Shown piece by piece: positions 55,210 to 64,000 of a DNA stretch of 64,000 bases (position 1 is the first letter of the stretch; every line of letters begins with the position of its first letter). Source of the DNA: Brachyhypopomus gauderio (lineage: Eukaryota > Chordata > Actinopteri > Gymnotiformes > Hypopomidae). Where the stretch lies: positions 2,090,001 to 2,154,000 of the forward strand of contig NW_027506876.1 in assembly GCF_052324685.1 (NCBI RefSeq), written 5' to 3'. The translations under genes were made by a program, and so were the position numbers. Below the pieces are notes generated by a model. It was not told the origin of the DNA, did no database searches, and worked only from the letters and a program-made list of their open reading frames with translations.

Positions 55210-55598
55210 ATTTTTCAACAAAGGTCTTCATCCATGTGAAATTTCAAACCCTCTAAAATATTCAAGGACCTTCAAGGATGGCTGTCTTTTATGCCTGTTT
55301 TCAAAAACTTTCCAGGGCCTTGAACTTATTTTTTCAGATTCACAAACCTTCAAGGATTTCAAGGACCCGTGGGACCCCTGGATGCATTTCGACATTCGGA
55401 TTGTAGGGTCAAAATTTAGCGTCAATAACAACTTGTTGAATCTATGCCATGAAGGATTAAGGCAGTTCTGAAGGCAAAAGAGGGTCCAACCCGGTACTAG
55501 CAAGGTGTACATAATAAAGTGGCCGGTGAGTGTAGTTTACAATGAATATTTCTGGAAATAAAAACACATAATATTGACCTTAAAGCTTAAAATCATTC

Positions 55599-55604
55599 TT
55601 TATT
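55599..55604 (-). promoter_or_regulatory. candidate mob1a polyadenylation signal
   Basis: AATAAA on minus about 1.5 kb after the stop codon. The intervening sequence (55605-57101) has no repeats or open frames of interest and fits a long AT-rich 3' UTR. Confidence 0.5.
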
Positions 55605-57101
55605 TGAGAACCTCTTAAATGTATAATAAACTGCAATAAACTACCTTGATATACTGAGATTGTACTAATGTAGAGAATAACAGTAAAGTTACAGTGAAAT
55701 GGGGGTACATTAACTTAAAGGAGAATACATGAGTATTGAGAGCAATACCGAAGCAATACAGTACATTTTAAAGAACATATTCAACTCTTTAAAATTCCAG
55801 CCCCCATGGTTTTATGTTCAATGAGTATGGTTCCTACATGCAGGCAGTCTTTGTCATGGTAATTATTCCGCTTCAACAAGACACTTAGAACACTTCAATT
55901 CTATTACATTTTAGTCAAGTGTGACATTGATGCAGATACATACTTTAAAATTCAAAATGTTCACAGTCCTAACATATGCAGTACTTCAGTAAATACAAAT
56001 ATACTACTGATACTACTAAGCACTGCACTGCCTAGCACTATGCAGACTTCACTATACTTTAAATGCTTCAAAAGAAAACAACTCATGCAGTCAAAACACT
56101 ATCAATATTTCACGTTGAAGAAGAAACCCAATGTGTCCTACATTACATTTGCTTTTACATATACAATACTTTGGTTTTGTCAAAGAACAAGGAAAGCTAT
56201 GTCTGTCAAAGTATGTCTGCACAAACTATTAGACATTAGACTATTAGACATTCAAAGTTGAGATCAATTCTAAAATGTGTGCATATTTGCATTTTAATTA
56301 AGTAAAAACAAGCAGATTTTAGACTTCCAGAGCTAAATGTAAACTAAAATACTGACACATTACATTCTAAATTACAAAGCAAAAACCTAACACCTAAAAA
56401 AAACTGACCTAACACCACAAAACTATTTCAAGTTGAAATGAAATTGTTTGACAACTTTTTGAATATTTTAAAACCTGTTAATAATCTATACTCACAGTAA
56501 TGATATATACCATACAACAAAATAACTGTTTCATTTGCTTCATTTAAATTGAAAAACTGAAACAATTAGAAAATTGCCTCCATTGTATAAAATTCATATT
56601 TCAATATAAAAGTATTAAAAGGTTTTATTACAAAAATGCTGGCTGCAGTTTCACTTTAAAAGGAAAAAACTGACACAGGATTTTTAACTTCCTTCCACAC
56701 TTGGTCCACTATTTCTATCATTTATGCAGCCCAAACAGCACTGACAGGAGAATCCAAAAATCAGGAAGATTATCTTAAGGCACAAGGCATACATAAATGT
56801 GTGCAATCCACAGTCAGTATGTTTCATAGATTTACGGGATGTATATAACCAAAACTATTTGTCTAAATGTTCTAACTTTTTTGGCAACAGATAAAACTTT
56901 GAAGACTCAATCAAGTACTAGGATATAAACTCTATTTCTAAAATGTACTAAATGTTATTTGAAATCCATTATCTCAGTTTTTTAAAGAAAGTTAAACACC
57001 AGGATATGAGAGTAATGTTAAAAAAAAAAAAAGCATAGAAAAAAAGAAGAAACAACAGAAGTGCTTGGAGGCACTGGTGTGTGGTTCCACAGTAAGTATG
57101 T
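55605..57101 (-). other. mob1a: probable mob1a 3' UTR
   Basis: Single-copy-looking AT-rich DNA between the mob1a stop and the candidate poly(A) signal. MOB1 genes are known for long 3' UTRs. The extent is inference. Confidence 0.5.
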
Positions 57102-57179
57102 CTATCTGTCCTTGGTACCCAGCTTCTCAATGAGGTCCTGCAGAGGAGCCAGCTCTCTGCGGTCAATCAGGTTGAACTC
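57102..57179 (-). CDS. mob1a: mob1a coding exon 6 (stop)
   Basis: Acceptor TGGCCAG. Encodes [20 protein letters not shown] then GTKDR and TAG. Confidence 0.96.
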   Translation of the reverse strand, partial: EFNLIDRRELAPLQDLIEKLGTKDR

Positions 57180-60100
57180 CTGGCCATAAGCAAGCAAAGA
57201 AAGCAGATACAGGAAGATAATGTAATGAGGAAGTGTTGAAAGTGATCACAATTATAGCTGTAGATTTTAAAAGGTTTATTATCCAGTCTGAGATTCTTGT
57301 CTCCAGCAAAGCGTCTGTTTTTATGTGTCCTCTCACCTGCACAAAGAAGATGAAATGCTTGAAGGAAGTGTTGAGATGGGCCTCTTCCTGCAACTGCATG
57401 ACAGAGTCAAAGTGCTGATGATAAATATGGGCATAGACTCTGAACAGGCGCTTCAGAATGGTCTTAGCCACCGACATGAAGTTCTTTGGGAAAGGCACAC
57501 CTGCAAAGGAGGAATGTAACCATTGGAGAACAACTCTCACACTAAAACAACATGTCATACTAAAACAAACGTAAGCACAATCACAATCACAAATTGGACC
57601 CTCGGTTAGGATTTTCAGAAAGAAAGAAAAATAGTGTACATTAGAACCACATCAATTTCAGCACTATTATATTTATGTATACATGCCCCATTTCAAGGAG
57701 AAAAAAACAGTGCTAACCAATTTTGGAAGGGAAGAGGGTTTCATCATCTAGCTGGTCCTGAACCCAAGTCATCAGGTAATCAATGTATTTGGGAGCTGAG
57801 CATTTGATTGGCTTCTTTATATTGGTGCCATCAGCCCAGTGATATTCATACCTGGGGCAAAATATATGACATAAAAAGTAATTCAAACATTTCCAAAACC
57901 TAGTATTGTCTTGCAAATACCAAAATATAAAACAATGTACTGTAATCGTTAACTTCCTCTTAATAGATTCATTTTAGTATATCTATATGCAAAAAATGTA
58001 TAAAATCCTTTAAAATAATGGTTCTTCACCTGGGCCCTGCAGACATGACGGAGCAGCTGGTCTCAGTGCAGAATTCAGTAATTGTACCATAGAGCATGTT
58101 GATCTGGTTGAAGAAGTCCACAGCTATAATGGACAAAACAACCATGAGAACAGATGAGACTAGAATGTTTTATGCTCATTTTTCCATTTGCATTAAATAT
58201 ATAAAAGGCAGTAAGTAAACCGCCTCGTATATATTAAAGTATGTAAAACTTGTAAACTCTTGTAACTTATTTTTAATATAACATATAAACTCACTATTCA
58301 CAGCTATCCATTCATTCAGGTCCTCCCCTTCTGGTAGCATAACCGCAGCTCGAAGGTTTCCACTTCCCAATGTAGCTTCAGCATGCTTCAAAAGCTCATA
58401 CTGGTGAGACCCCTCAGGAATGTTTTTCTTTGGCTTGAATGTCTTCGAAGACCGACTCCCACTAAAGCAAAGATACAAGCAATTAGTGATTTTCTTATGT
58501 GTGTGTCTTACTTTATGTATAAGAAATGTGTATAAAACAACCCTGAATCATTGTACATTTTTGACTGAACTGTCACAATAACATTCACTACATTTTTATG
58601 GTAACATTAGATGACAATGTCAGTATCAGATCACAAGGCAATTAACAATTTTTTATCATCCAAGTCATTCTCCACAATATATTCAAAACTAGCTTAGTTT
58701 TCATACCAATAAGGGTAAATCTGCAGTAGTGTTGTCAAAAAAATCGATATATCGATACTGAACATTCTGAAACGGTACAATACTCGTTTCCCTTAAGTAT
58801 CGATTCTTTTTACATAAAATGCGCTTTCGTTTGACCCACCCAAGCTGCCGTAATGCACAGGACAGTTTGTAATGCTAAAATGGCAGCTAAAGCAAACACA
58901 GTGCTGTTGGATTCGAAGCAGATACAGATAGAAAACCGAAGGACATGAACAAGCCAGTTTGCAAGCGGTGCTTTTGGAACATTTCAACGAAGGGCGCTAA
59001 AGCCTGGTTGAGCAGGGTTGCCAACTTTTGACGTTCGCTTGGAGTGAGATTTTAACCTGGAGCCGGTGGTGAGTGTATTTTGTTGAGCGGGGGGGGGGTG
59101 GCGAACGGAAGTTGTTGAGCTGGGAGAGGGGGGGGGGGGTGGCGAACGTAAAATGGACACAGATTCAGTGTTATATCGCCGGTGGATGGCACCAGAGCTA
59201 GCAGTAAGTAACGTATTGAATCATATATGTGGATCTGAGGTAAATAAACTGGATATTTTTTTTCGGCGTGAGATATCGGAAGTGTGGCGTGAGAGCGTGT
59301 GAAAACGGTCAAATGCGTGTGTCTCACGCTCAATGCGTGAGAGTTGGCAACCCTGCTGGTTGAGTGACCATAGCGCTCGACTCCGCGCGAACTTTCCGCT
59401 TTGCAGTGTTGTCCGAAACTATATGTGGTAGTATAAAAGAAACACCCCTCAAAACAGGGGAATGAACACTTACCTGACGAATTTTAATGCTGCTTTGTGT
59501 TTCAGGTTTGAAAAGTGCTGCAATTTAGGCTAAAGTACTTGAAAATGTTGAAATTGTAACTACTTCGTTTCACAACAAATATCTGTCTGACTGAACAGTT
59601 TTAATGTATTACATTAACAAATACGAGCCTCTTGTAATTCCAGGATGAAACATGAGAGAACGTGAAGACGTTAAGATTGGGCGTTTTGAAAATAAACAAC
59701 CATTAAATAATGTGATAAAAAGTGCAATATTTCAAATCATTTCGAGTATATGTATAAATATTTAACTTAATTAAGTTTAACGTGCTGGGAAATATTGGTA
59801 CAAGCGCGCGAAGTTACAAAATTCGAGAGGTGCACGACCTCGCGTGCGCCGCGCTTCAGCGCGATGAACAAAGTCATGTTTGCAGGGTTCATACACCTTG
59901 TGGAAAGTGTATGTCACTTTCAAGGTCCATTTCAATATTTCCCAGCACGAGCAAAGACACTTTGTCAGACGTTCAAAAGACGTCCACTGAAAAGCCAGAA
60001 TGAAAGTTTTAGCGATGTCTTTTTTAAACGTCTATTACTGCCATTCAGTTGCAGTTTTTGCACGTCCTGACATCCAATAAAGGTCCTAGTCAGACGTTCA

Positions 60101-62193
60101 GATAGAAAACTCGTCATAGACGTTCATGTTAAGTTAAAATGTTAAGGTCCTAGTCACACTGTCAGATTTTGAACCAGTTTTGAACGTCCACCAGACTTGC
60201 AAAAATGGGTCTGGACTGACCGACGTGATACAGACTTGATTTTAATGTCTTTCTGACGTCGCACGTTTGTTGGGATAAGTTAAATATTTATACATGTACT
60301 CGAAATTATTCGCTTTTTTATCACATTATTTAATGGTTGTTTATTTTCAAAACGCCCAATCGTAACGTCTTCACGTTCTCTCATGTTTCATCCTGGAATT
60401 ACAAGATGCTCGTATTTGTTAACACAAAAGAACTGTTCAGTCAGACAGATATTTGTTGTGAAATGAAGTTACAATTTCAAGCATTTTCAAACACAAAGCA
60501 ACATTCATTTGTTTGTTTATAAAAAAAATAAAAAGGCTTTAAAACGGAAATTAGCACCGTATCTGACTTTGGTATCGAAAATGATATCGAATTTCAATAT
60601 TTTTTTAAGTATTGTATCGAAGTTGTAATTCTTAGTATCGTGACAAGCCTAATCTGCAGTAACCATTTTATCCAAGTTTCATGCTGTTTCAACCATGGGC
60701 GTAACTTTGCTTGAAGTAATGAGGACAAGAATGTGCACCAGGTGTTTCATTCGATTCAGCTGCCCATCAAATTCGCATTCTCGAAAATCAAGTTCTCAGG
60801 CATGAATATTCTCTGAAAAGAAATCTGACCTGGGACTGAAAGGAAGAGGTTAACAAAGGTTTTTAGGGCTACAACTGTCAAGCCTATTGGTGTTGAATAT
60901 AAGAAGTGCTATGGTTTAAACAAAATTTGTAGTACAGTGGTTTTATATATAGCCCATAATAAATATATTTTTGTTTGAGGAAACGTCAGTTGTGCCACGT
61001 TTATTATATCGACATTGTGTCAACAAAAAAGCATGTTCTGTCATTATGATCAGAAGTTTTATAGAGGAAGCATTGCTATTTTCGGAGTGCACTTTCAAAA
61101 AGTGGAAATGTAACAATGTGTCTAAAAATTTGCTCTGACACATTGTCATGGTCTTCTCTAAGTTTGTAGCATTCATTAAAAATCCTTGAGCTTAACCCAT
61201 TAACTATTTTTGATAAATTCGTATTTATTGAAGATCGTGCTTATAACTGGGAACGGAAATCTGCACTGCCCTGTTGACTTTGCCATATGATGATGTTTTC
61301 TAAACATACATCTTTAGTAACTATCACACTGTTAATCTAGTTTCGCAAATGGAGATTTAGACCAGTATTGACATCTCAAGTTTTTTAATAATAAACATGG
61401 AATTTTTTACTTAAAATTACATTGTTGTCTTGGTTCAATGAATTTAGGACCATATATAAAGGACTAAAGCTGTCACCCCACTTGATGGGCCCCTCTCCGT
61501 GCACACTTACACCTCACGTGTAGTGATATCCACTCAACTTTGGCTTTTACCACTCAACACTGCCCAGCCAACACCATCCCCGTCCTCAACATCCTCTTAT
61601 GTGTTGTCCATTCTCAGTACGTCAGAGATGTAGCTGTCATTTCAATACCGATCTCTGATATCTAAATGTACATTATAATCAGACAACACAACTACAGTTT
61701 AGCACCCATAACAAGGTCGCGAAAGTACAAAGAAATCTAGCTGATAGCTACCTAGGTTAACTTTGCAAATCTTACAAAGAATGAAAGACAGTCCGTGTTC
61801 TCCGCTGTTTTGCTAGAATGTGAGTGTATATGCAAAGATGAGGTTTAAATATTAAAACATTAAACGGACTGGCGGTTGTAAATGTTGTTAGGATGTCGAA
61901 GCGGTAGTTAGTGAACCTACGGAACTAGGTTATTAGTTAGCTAGCTTAGCTAACGTTAGCCAGCTAACTATGTATTTAATGTTCGTATTTAGCTAGATAT
62001 TTTCTCATGATTATTTAATAAATGACCAACATACAGTTATACCTTACTAAGTTAGAGTTAGCTATTAACGTCATCCGGTCAACAACTGCAGCTATCTAAC
62101 GTTATCACAAAAACGTGTAAACTAACTGATAGTCAACCATCTAGCTACGTGAATAAACCAGCTAGCTTAGCTTACTTACAATAGGAAACTCAT
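57102..62193 (-). CDS. mob1a: mob1a, MOB kinase activator 1A (complete, 216 aa)
   Basis: Hippo-pathway scaffold that binds and activates LATS/NDR kinases after MST phosphorylation, in the cytoplasm and nucleus. Six coding exons: 62193-62180, 58461-58295, 58123-58030, 57851-57718, 57500-57337 and 57179-57102. All phases are consistent. The product is 216 aa, the family length. Zinc ligands Cys79, Cys84, His161 and His166 are present ([17 protein letters not shown]). [20 protein letters not shown] and [20 protein letters not shown] are essentially invariant. [14 protein letters not shown] and the GTKDR end point to MOB1A, although MSFLFG at the start is MOB1B-like. Intron 1 (3.7 kb) contains a 1.9-kb hAT element. 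Confidence 0.97.
57337..57500 (-). CDS. mob1a: mob1a coding exon 5
   Basis: Acceptor CCTTTGCAG, donor GTGCAG|GTGAGA. Encodes [30 protein letters not shown] (His161, His166) and [14 protein letters not shown]. Confidence 0.97.
57718..57851 (-). CDS. mob1a: mob1a coding exon 4
   Basis: Acceptor TTGCCCCAG, donor AAAATTG|GTTAGC. Encodes [20 protein letters not shown] then [20 protein letters not shown]. Confidence 0.97.
58030..58123 (-). CDS. mob1a: mob1a coding exon 3
   Basis: Acceptor ATTATAG, donor GGCCCAG|GTGAAG. Encodes [20 protein letters not shown] then [10 protein letters not shown], with zinc ligands Cys79 and Cys84. Confidence 0.96.
58295..58461 (-). CDS. mob1a: mob1a coding exon 2
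   Basis: Acceptor TGCTTTAG, donor GTGAATA|GTGAGT. Encodes [20 protein letters not shown] to [10 protein letters not shown]. Arg-Ala replaces the mammalian Arg-Gln at [11 protein letters not shown]. Confidence 0.96.
59013..59355. mobile_element. CAGGGTTGCCAAC MITE, copy 3, 343 bp
   Basis: The perfect inverted ends CAGGGTTGCCAAC and GTTGGCAACCCTG are flanked by the 9-bp direct repeat CTGGTTGAG (59004-59012, 59356-59364). Two G homopolymers precede GTGGCGAACG. Confidence 0.9.
59465..60520. repeat. inverted repeat (stem arms about 280 bp) inside the hAT element
   Basis: 59500-59780 (GTGAAGACGTTAAGATTGGG, ACAAATACGAGCCTC) reappears inverted at 60280-60500 (GCCCAATCGTAACGTCTTCA). The central about 470 bp contains GACGTTCA/TCAGACGTTCA repeats. 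The left arm also matches 26775-27200. Confidence 0.85.
60660..62179. other. mob1a intron 1, 5' part
   Basis: No repeats or exons recognised. 61900-62170 is rich in TAGCTAGCTTAGCTAAC-type words near the first exon. Confidence 0.5.
62180..62193 (-). CDS. mob1a: mob1a coding exon 1 (14 nt, start codon)
   Basis: ATGAGTTTCCTATT|GTAAGTAAG encodes MSFL plus two bases of Phe. The very short first coding part is typical of MOB1 genes. Confidence 0.95.
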
Positions 62194-62430
62194 TTCCGTT
62201 AACTTTGTTTCAGCTTCAAAAACGTCGTCAACTAATGAATTGCTGGACAGTTTAAAGTATTATTCCCTCGAGTCCAACGTCTTCACGAAGCTGGTGATAA
62301 AATCATTAAACAGAAAATTGTTTGTCGAAGTTTCAAAACTTCAAAGAAAGCCAATGCGAAAGACACATGAAACAGGAAGTGAGAGGAACTGTACTGCGTG
62401 TCGGTGTAGTCGGCTTAGACCAAGGAAACG

Positions 62431-63350
62431 CAAACCTCACACTACTGCAGCAGAGGACCAGGGACACAATCAAACCTCACACTACTGCAGCAGAGGACCA
62501 GGGACACAATCAAACCTCACACTACTGCAGCAGAGCACCAGGGACACAATCAAACCTCACACTACTGCAGCAGAGGACCAGGGACACAATCAAACCTCAC
62601 ACTACTGCAGCAGAGGACCAGGGACACAATCAAACTCTCACACTACTGCAGCAGAGGACCAGGGACACCATCAAACCTCACACTACTGCAGCAGAGGACC
62701 AGGGACACAATCAAACCTCACACTACTGCAGCAGAGGACCAGGGACACAATCAAACCTCACACTACTGCAGCAGAGCACCAGGGACACAATCAAACCTCA
62801 CACTACTGCAGCAGAGGACCAGGGACACAATCAAACCTCACACTACTGCAGCAGAGGACCAGGGACACAATCAAACTCTCACACTACTGCAGCAGAGGAC
62901 CAGGGACACCATCAAACCTCACACTACTGCAGCAGAGGACCAGGGACACCATCAAACCTCACACTACTGCAGCAGATTACCAGGGACACAATCAAACCTC
63001 ACACTACTGCAGCAGAGCACCAGGGACACCATCAAACCTCACACTACTGCAGCAGAGGACCAGGGACACAATCAAACCTCACACTACTGCAGCAGAGGAC
63101 CAGGGACACAATCAAACCTCACACTACTGCAGCAGAGGACCAGGGACACAATCAAACCTCACACTACTGCAGCAGAGCACCAGGGACACAATCAAACCTC
63201 ACACTACTGCAGCAGAGCACCAGGGACACAATCAAACCTCACACTACTGCAGCAGAGGACCAGGGACACAATCAAACTCTCACACTACTGCAGCAGAGGA
63301 CCAGGGACACCATCAAACCTCACACTACTGCAGCAGAGCACCAGAGACAC
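62431..63350. repeat. 40-bp minisatellite, 23 copies, between mob1a and the right-edge gene
   Basis: The unit begins CACACTACTGCAGCAGAGGA and continues CCAGGGACACAATCAAACCT. Variants: AGAGCACC, ACCATCAAAC, and a 41-bp form with AAACTCTCACAC at about 62636, 62877 and 63277. It starts about 240 bp upstream of the mob1a ATG. Long open frames across it follow from composition. Confidence 0.96.
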
Positions 63351-63973
63351 ATAGACAGGAAAAATGTTTTAGATTTGCATTATTGTAAGGGAAAAATTAG
63401 TTAATTTTTTAAAGCTAGTTTACAGAGTTGGAGTCAACAGGACATAATCCAGGTTGTGTGAATGATCTTTTATTCTTAGTTTCTAGTATCATGTGCATTG
63501 AAAATTATTTCATAAAGTCGCATGTTAAAAAAATAGATTAATGTAGGATGTTTGAAACAAACGTACAGCTTCCTAGTTTCGATAGTACAATGTACACTTT
63601 CTACATAATACATAATGTATAGTAAAGAATACAATGCTGATAAAATATAGAATGTTGTGCATTATTACGTTTTTCAGTGTGTTCAATCGGACCATGAATG
63701 CACCCATGTGATTAAAGGGTGACTGCTTTAGCAATTTAAAGCACAGTGCAATGGGAGGAGACAGCAGTGTAATCCACCCCGTCCTATGACGCACGTGGGG
63801 GTTGGGGGTAAAACAGCGTAAACCCGGCCGCTACCTCTGACCCAAGGTCCGTGTGGCTGATTCAGAGCTATACGGCACCGGTTTTGGTCCGTTATAACGA
63901 TCTGTGTGTACGCGTTTCTTTACAGAAACAGTCTTGTATGTATGCGTTTGCCGTGTGAGGCCGTGGAGGCTGT
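63351..63973. other. intergenic / putative promoter of the right-edge gene
   Basis: AT-rich to about 63700, then more GC-rich towards 63970. It contains ACGCACGTGGGGG and CCCGGCCGC words. No TATA box is obvious. Confidence 0.4.
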
Positions 63974-64000
63974 ATGATGGCCACGCTGAGAGCGCTGCGG
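63974..64000 (+). CDS. start of a plus-strand gene cut by the window edge; possibly mthfd2
   Basis: ATGATGGCCACGCTGAGAGC then GCTGCGG reads MMATLRALR, a basic hydrophobic start compatible with a mitochondrial presequence. In vertebrates MTHFD2 (mitochondrial folate dehydrogenase/cyclohydrolase) lies next to MOB1A, divergently. The identity rests on that neighbourhood, not on the nine residues. Confidence 0.3.

Larger units (their letters stand above)
52319..55379. mobile_element. hAT-like insertion (TTCAAGGAC-rich) inside Tc1, itself carrying other elements
   Basis: Left part: AAATTCAAGGACCTTTCGATGA. Right part: CTTCAAGGATTTCAAGGACC then GTGGGACCCCTGG, typical of a fish hAT terminus. The left terminus is not recognisable and the junction repeats ATGCA. 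Contains the Harbinger MITE (52978-54325) and a LINE tail (54908-55209). Confidence 0.55.
51724..55532 (+). mobile_element. Tc1-like transposon split by nested insertions, TA duplication
   Basis: The ends CACTCACCGGCCACTTTATT and its inverse GGCCGGTGAGTG are intact and flanked by TA (51722-51723, 55533-55534). The 5' third (to about 52318) and the last 150 bp (55380-55532, GTTGAATCTATGCCATGAAG...) remain. The middle has been replaced by other elements. Confidence 0.93.
58727..60651. mobile_element. hAT element, 1,925 bp, in mob1a intron 1, with nested MITE and inverted repeat
   Basis: The inverted ends TAGTGTTGTCA and TGACAAGCCTA are flanked by a perfect 8-bp duplication ATCTGCAG (58719-58726, 60652-60659). 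Subterminal ATCGATAC/GTATCGA repeats are present. Contains the CAGGGTTGCC MITE (59013-59355). A module at 59465-59790 is repeated inverted at 60270-60520. No intact transposase. Confidence 0.9.

Noticed and set aside
62240..63404. Frames of 382 and 360 aa rich in HYCSRGPGTQ units
   Set aside because: Pure translation of the 40-bp minisatellite. Two overlapping frames show the same pattern, with no start context or domain.

Overview
This is eukaryotic, fish-type DNA. The window carries parts of three or four spliced vertebrate genes embedded in a dense nest of teleost-style transposable elements (hAT, Tc1/mariner, PIF/Harbinger, Ty3/Gypsy, non-LTR and SINE) and many micro- and minisatellites. 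Gene structure, codon content and repeat families point to a ray-finned fish, probably an otophysan (carp, characin, catfish or knifefish relative). The species itself is inference. There is nothing prokaryotic and no CRISPR.

Layout. (1) Positions 1-14.8 kb hold the 5' half of ebf2 (minus strand). Coding exons 1-6 are fully resolvable with consistent splice phases, and the gene runs off the left edge inside intron 6. Its introns hold a 2.6-kb 30-bp minisatellite, a 312-bp TTCTC-type tract, a complete hAT element with 8-bp target duplication, and several compound microsatellites. (2) Positions 14.8-22 kb are upstream DNA with LINE, Tc1, SINE, solo-LTR and chromodomain-Gypsy remnants. (3) Positions 22-28 kb are a nested stack of DNA transposons. 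(4) Positions 28-35.6 kb hold two related non-autonomous LTR elements that encode a very acidic repeat protein, plus an unclassified DNA-transposon protein. (5) Positions 36.1-46.1 kb are a PIF/Harbinger element (CTG target duplication, inverted duplicated arms). A 6.9-kb Gypsy retrotransposon is inserted in one terminal repeat and a hAT MITE in the other. (6) Positions 46.1-49.2 kb hold Tc1 and LINE remnants and a second Harbinger element. (7) Positions 49.2-51.3 kb carry a seven-exon deoxyribonucleoside kinase gene (dguok-like, minus). (8) Positions 51.7-55.5 kb are a split Tc1 element with nested Harbinger and LINE insertions. (9) Positions 55.6-62.2 kb carry a complete mob1a gene (minus; six coding exons, 216 aa). 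(10) Positions 62.4-63.35 kb are a 40-bp minisatellite in the divergent intergenic region, followed at the right edge by a start codon on the plus strand that may be mthfd2.

The host genes have unrelated roles: EBF2 is a transcription factor, DGUOK salvages purine deoxynucleosides, and MOB1A is a Hippo-pathway co-activator. The dguok-mob1a(-mthfd2) block matches the known vertebrate order. ebf2 beside it does not match the usual ebf2-ppp2r2a neighbourhood.
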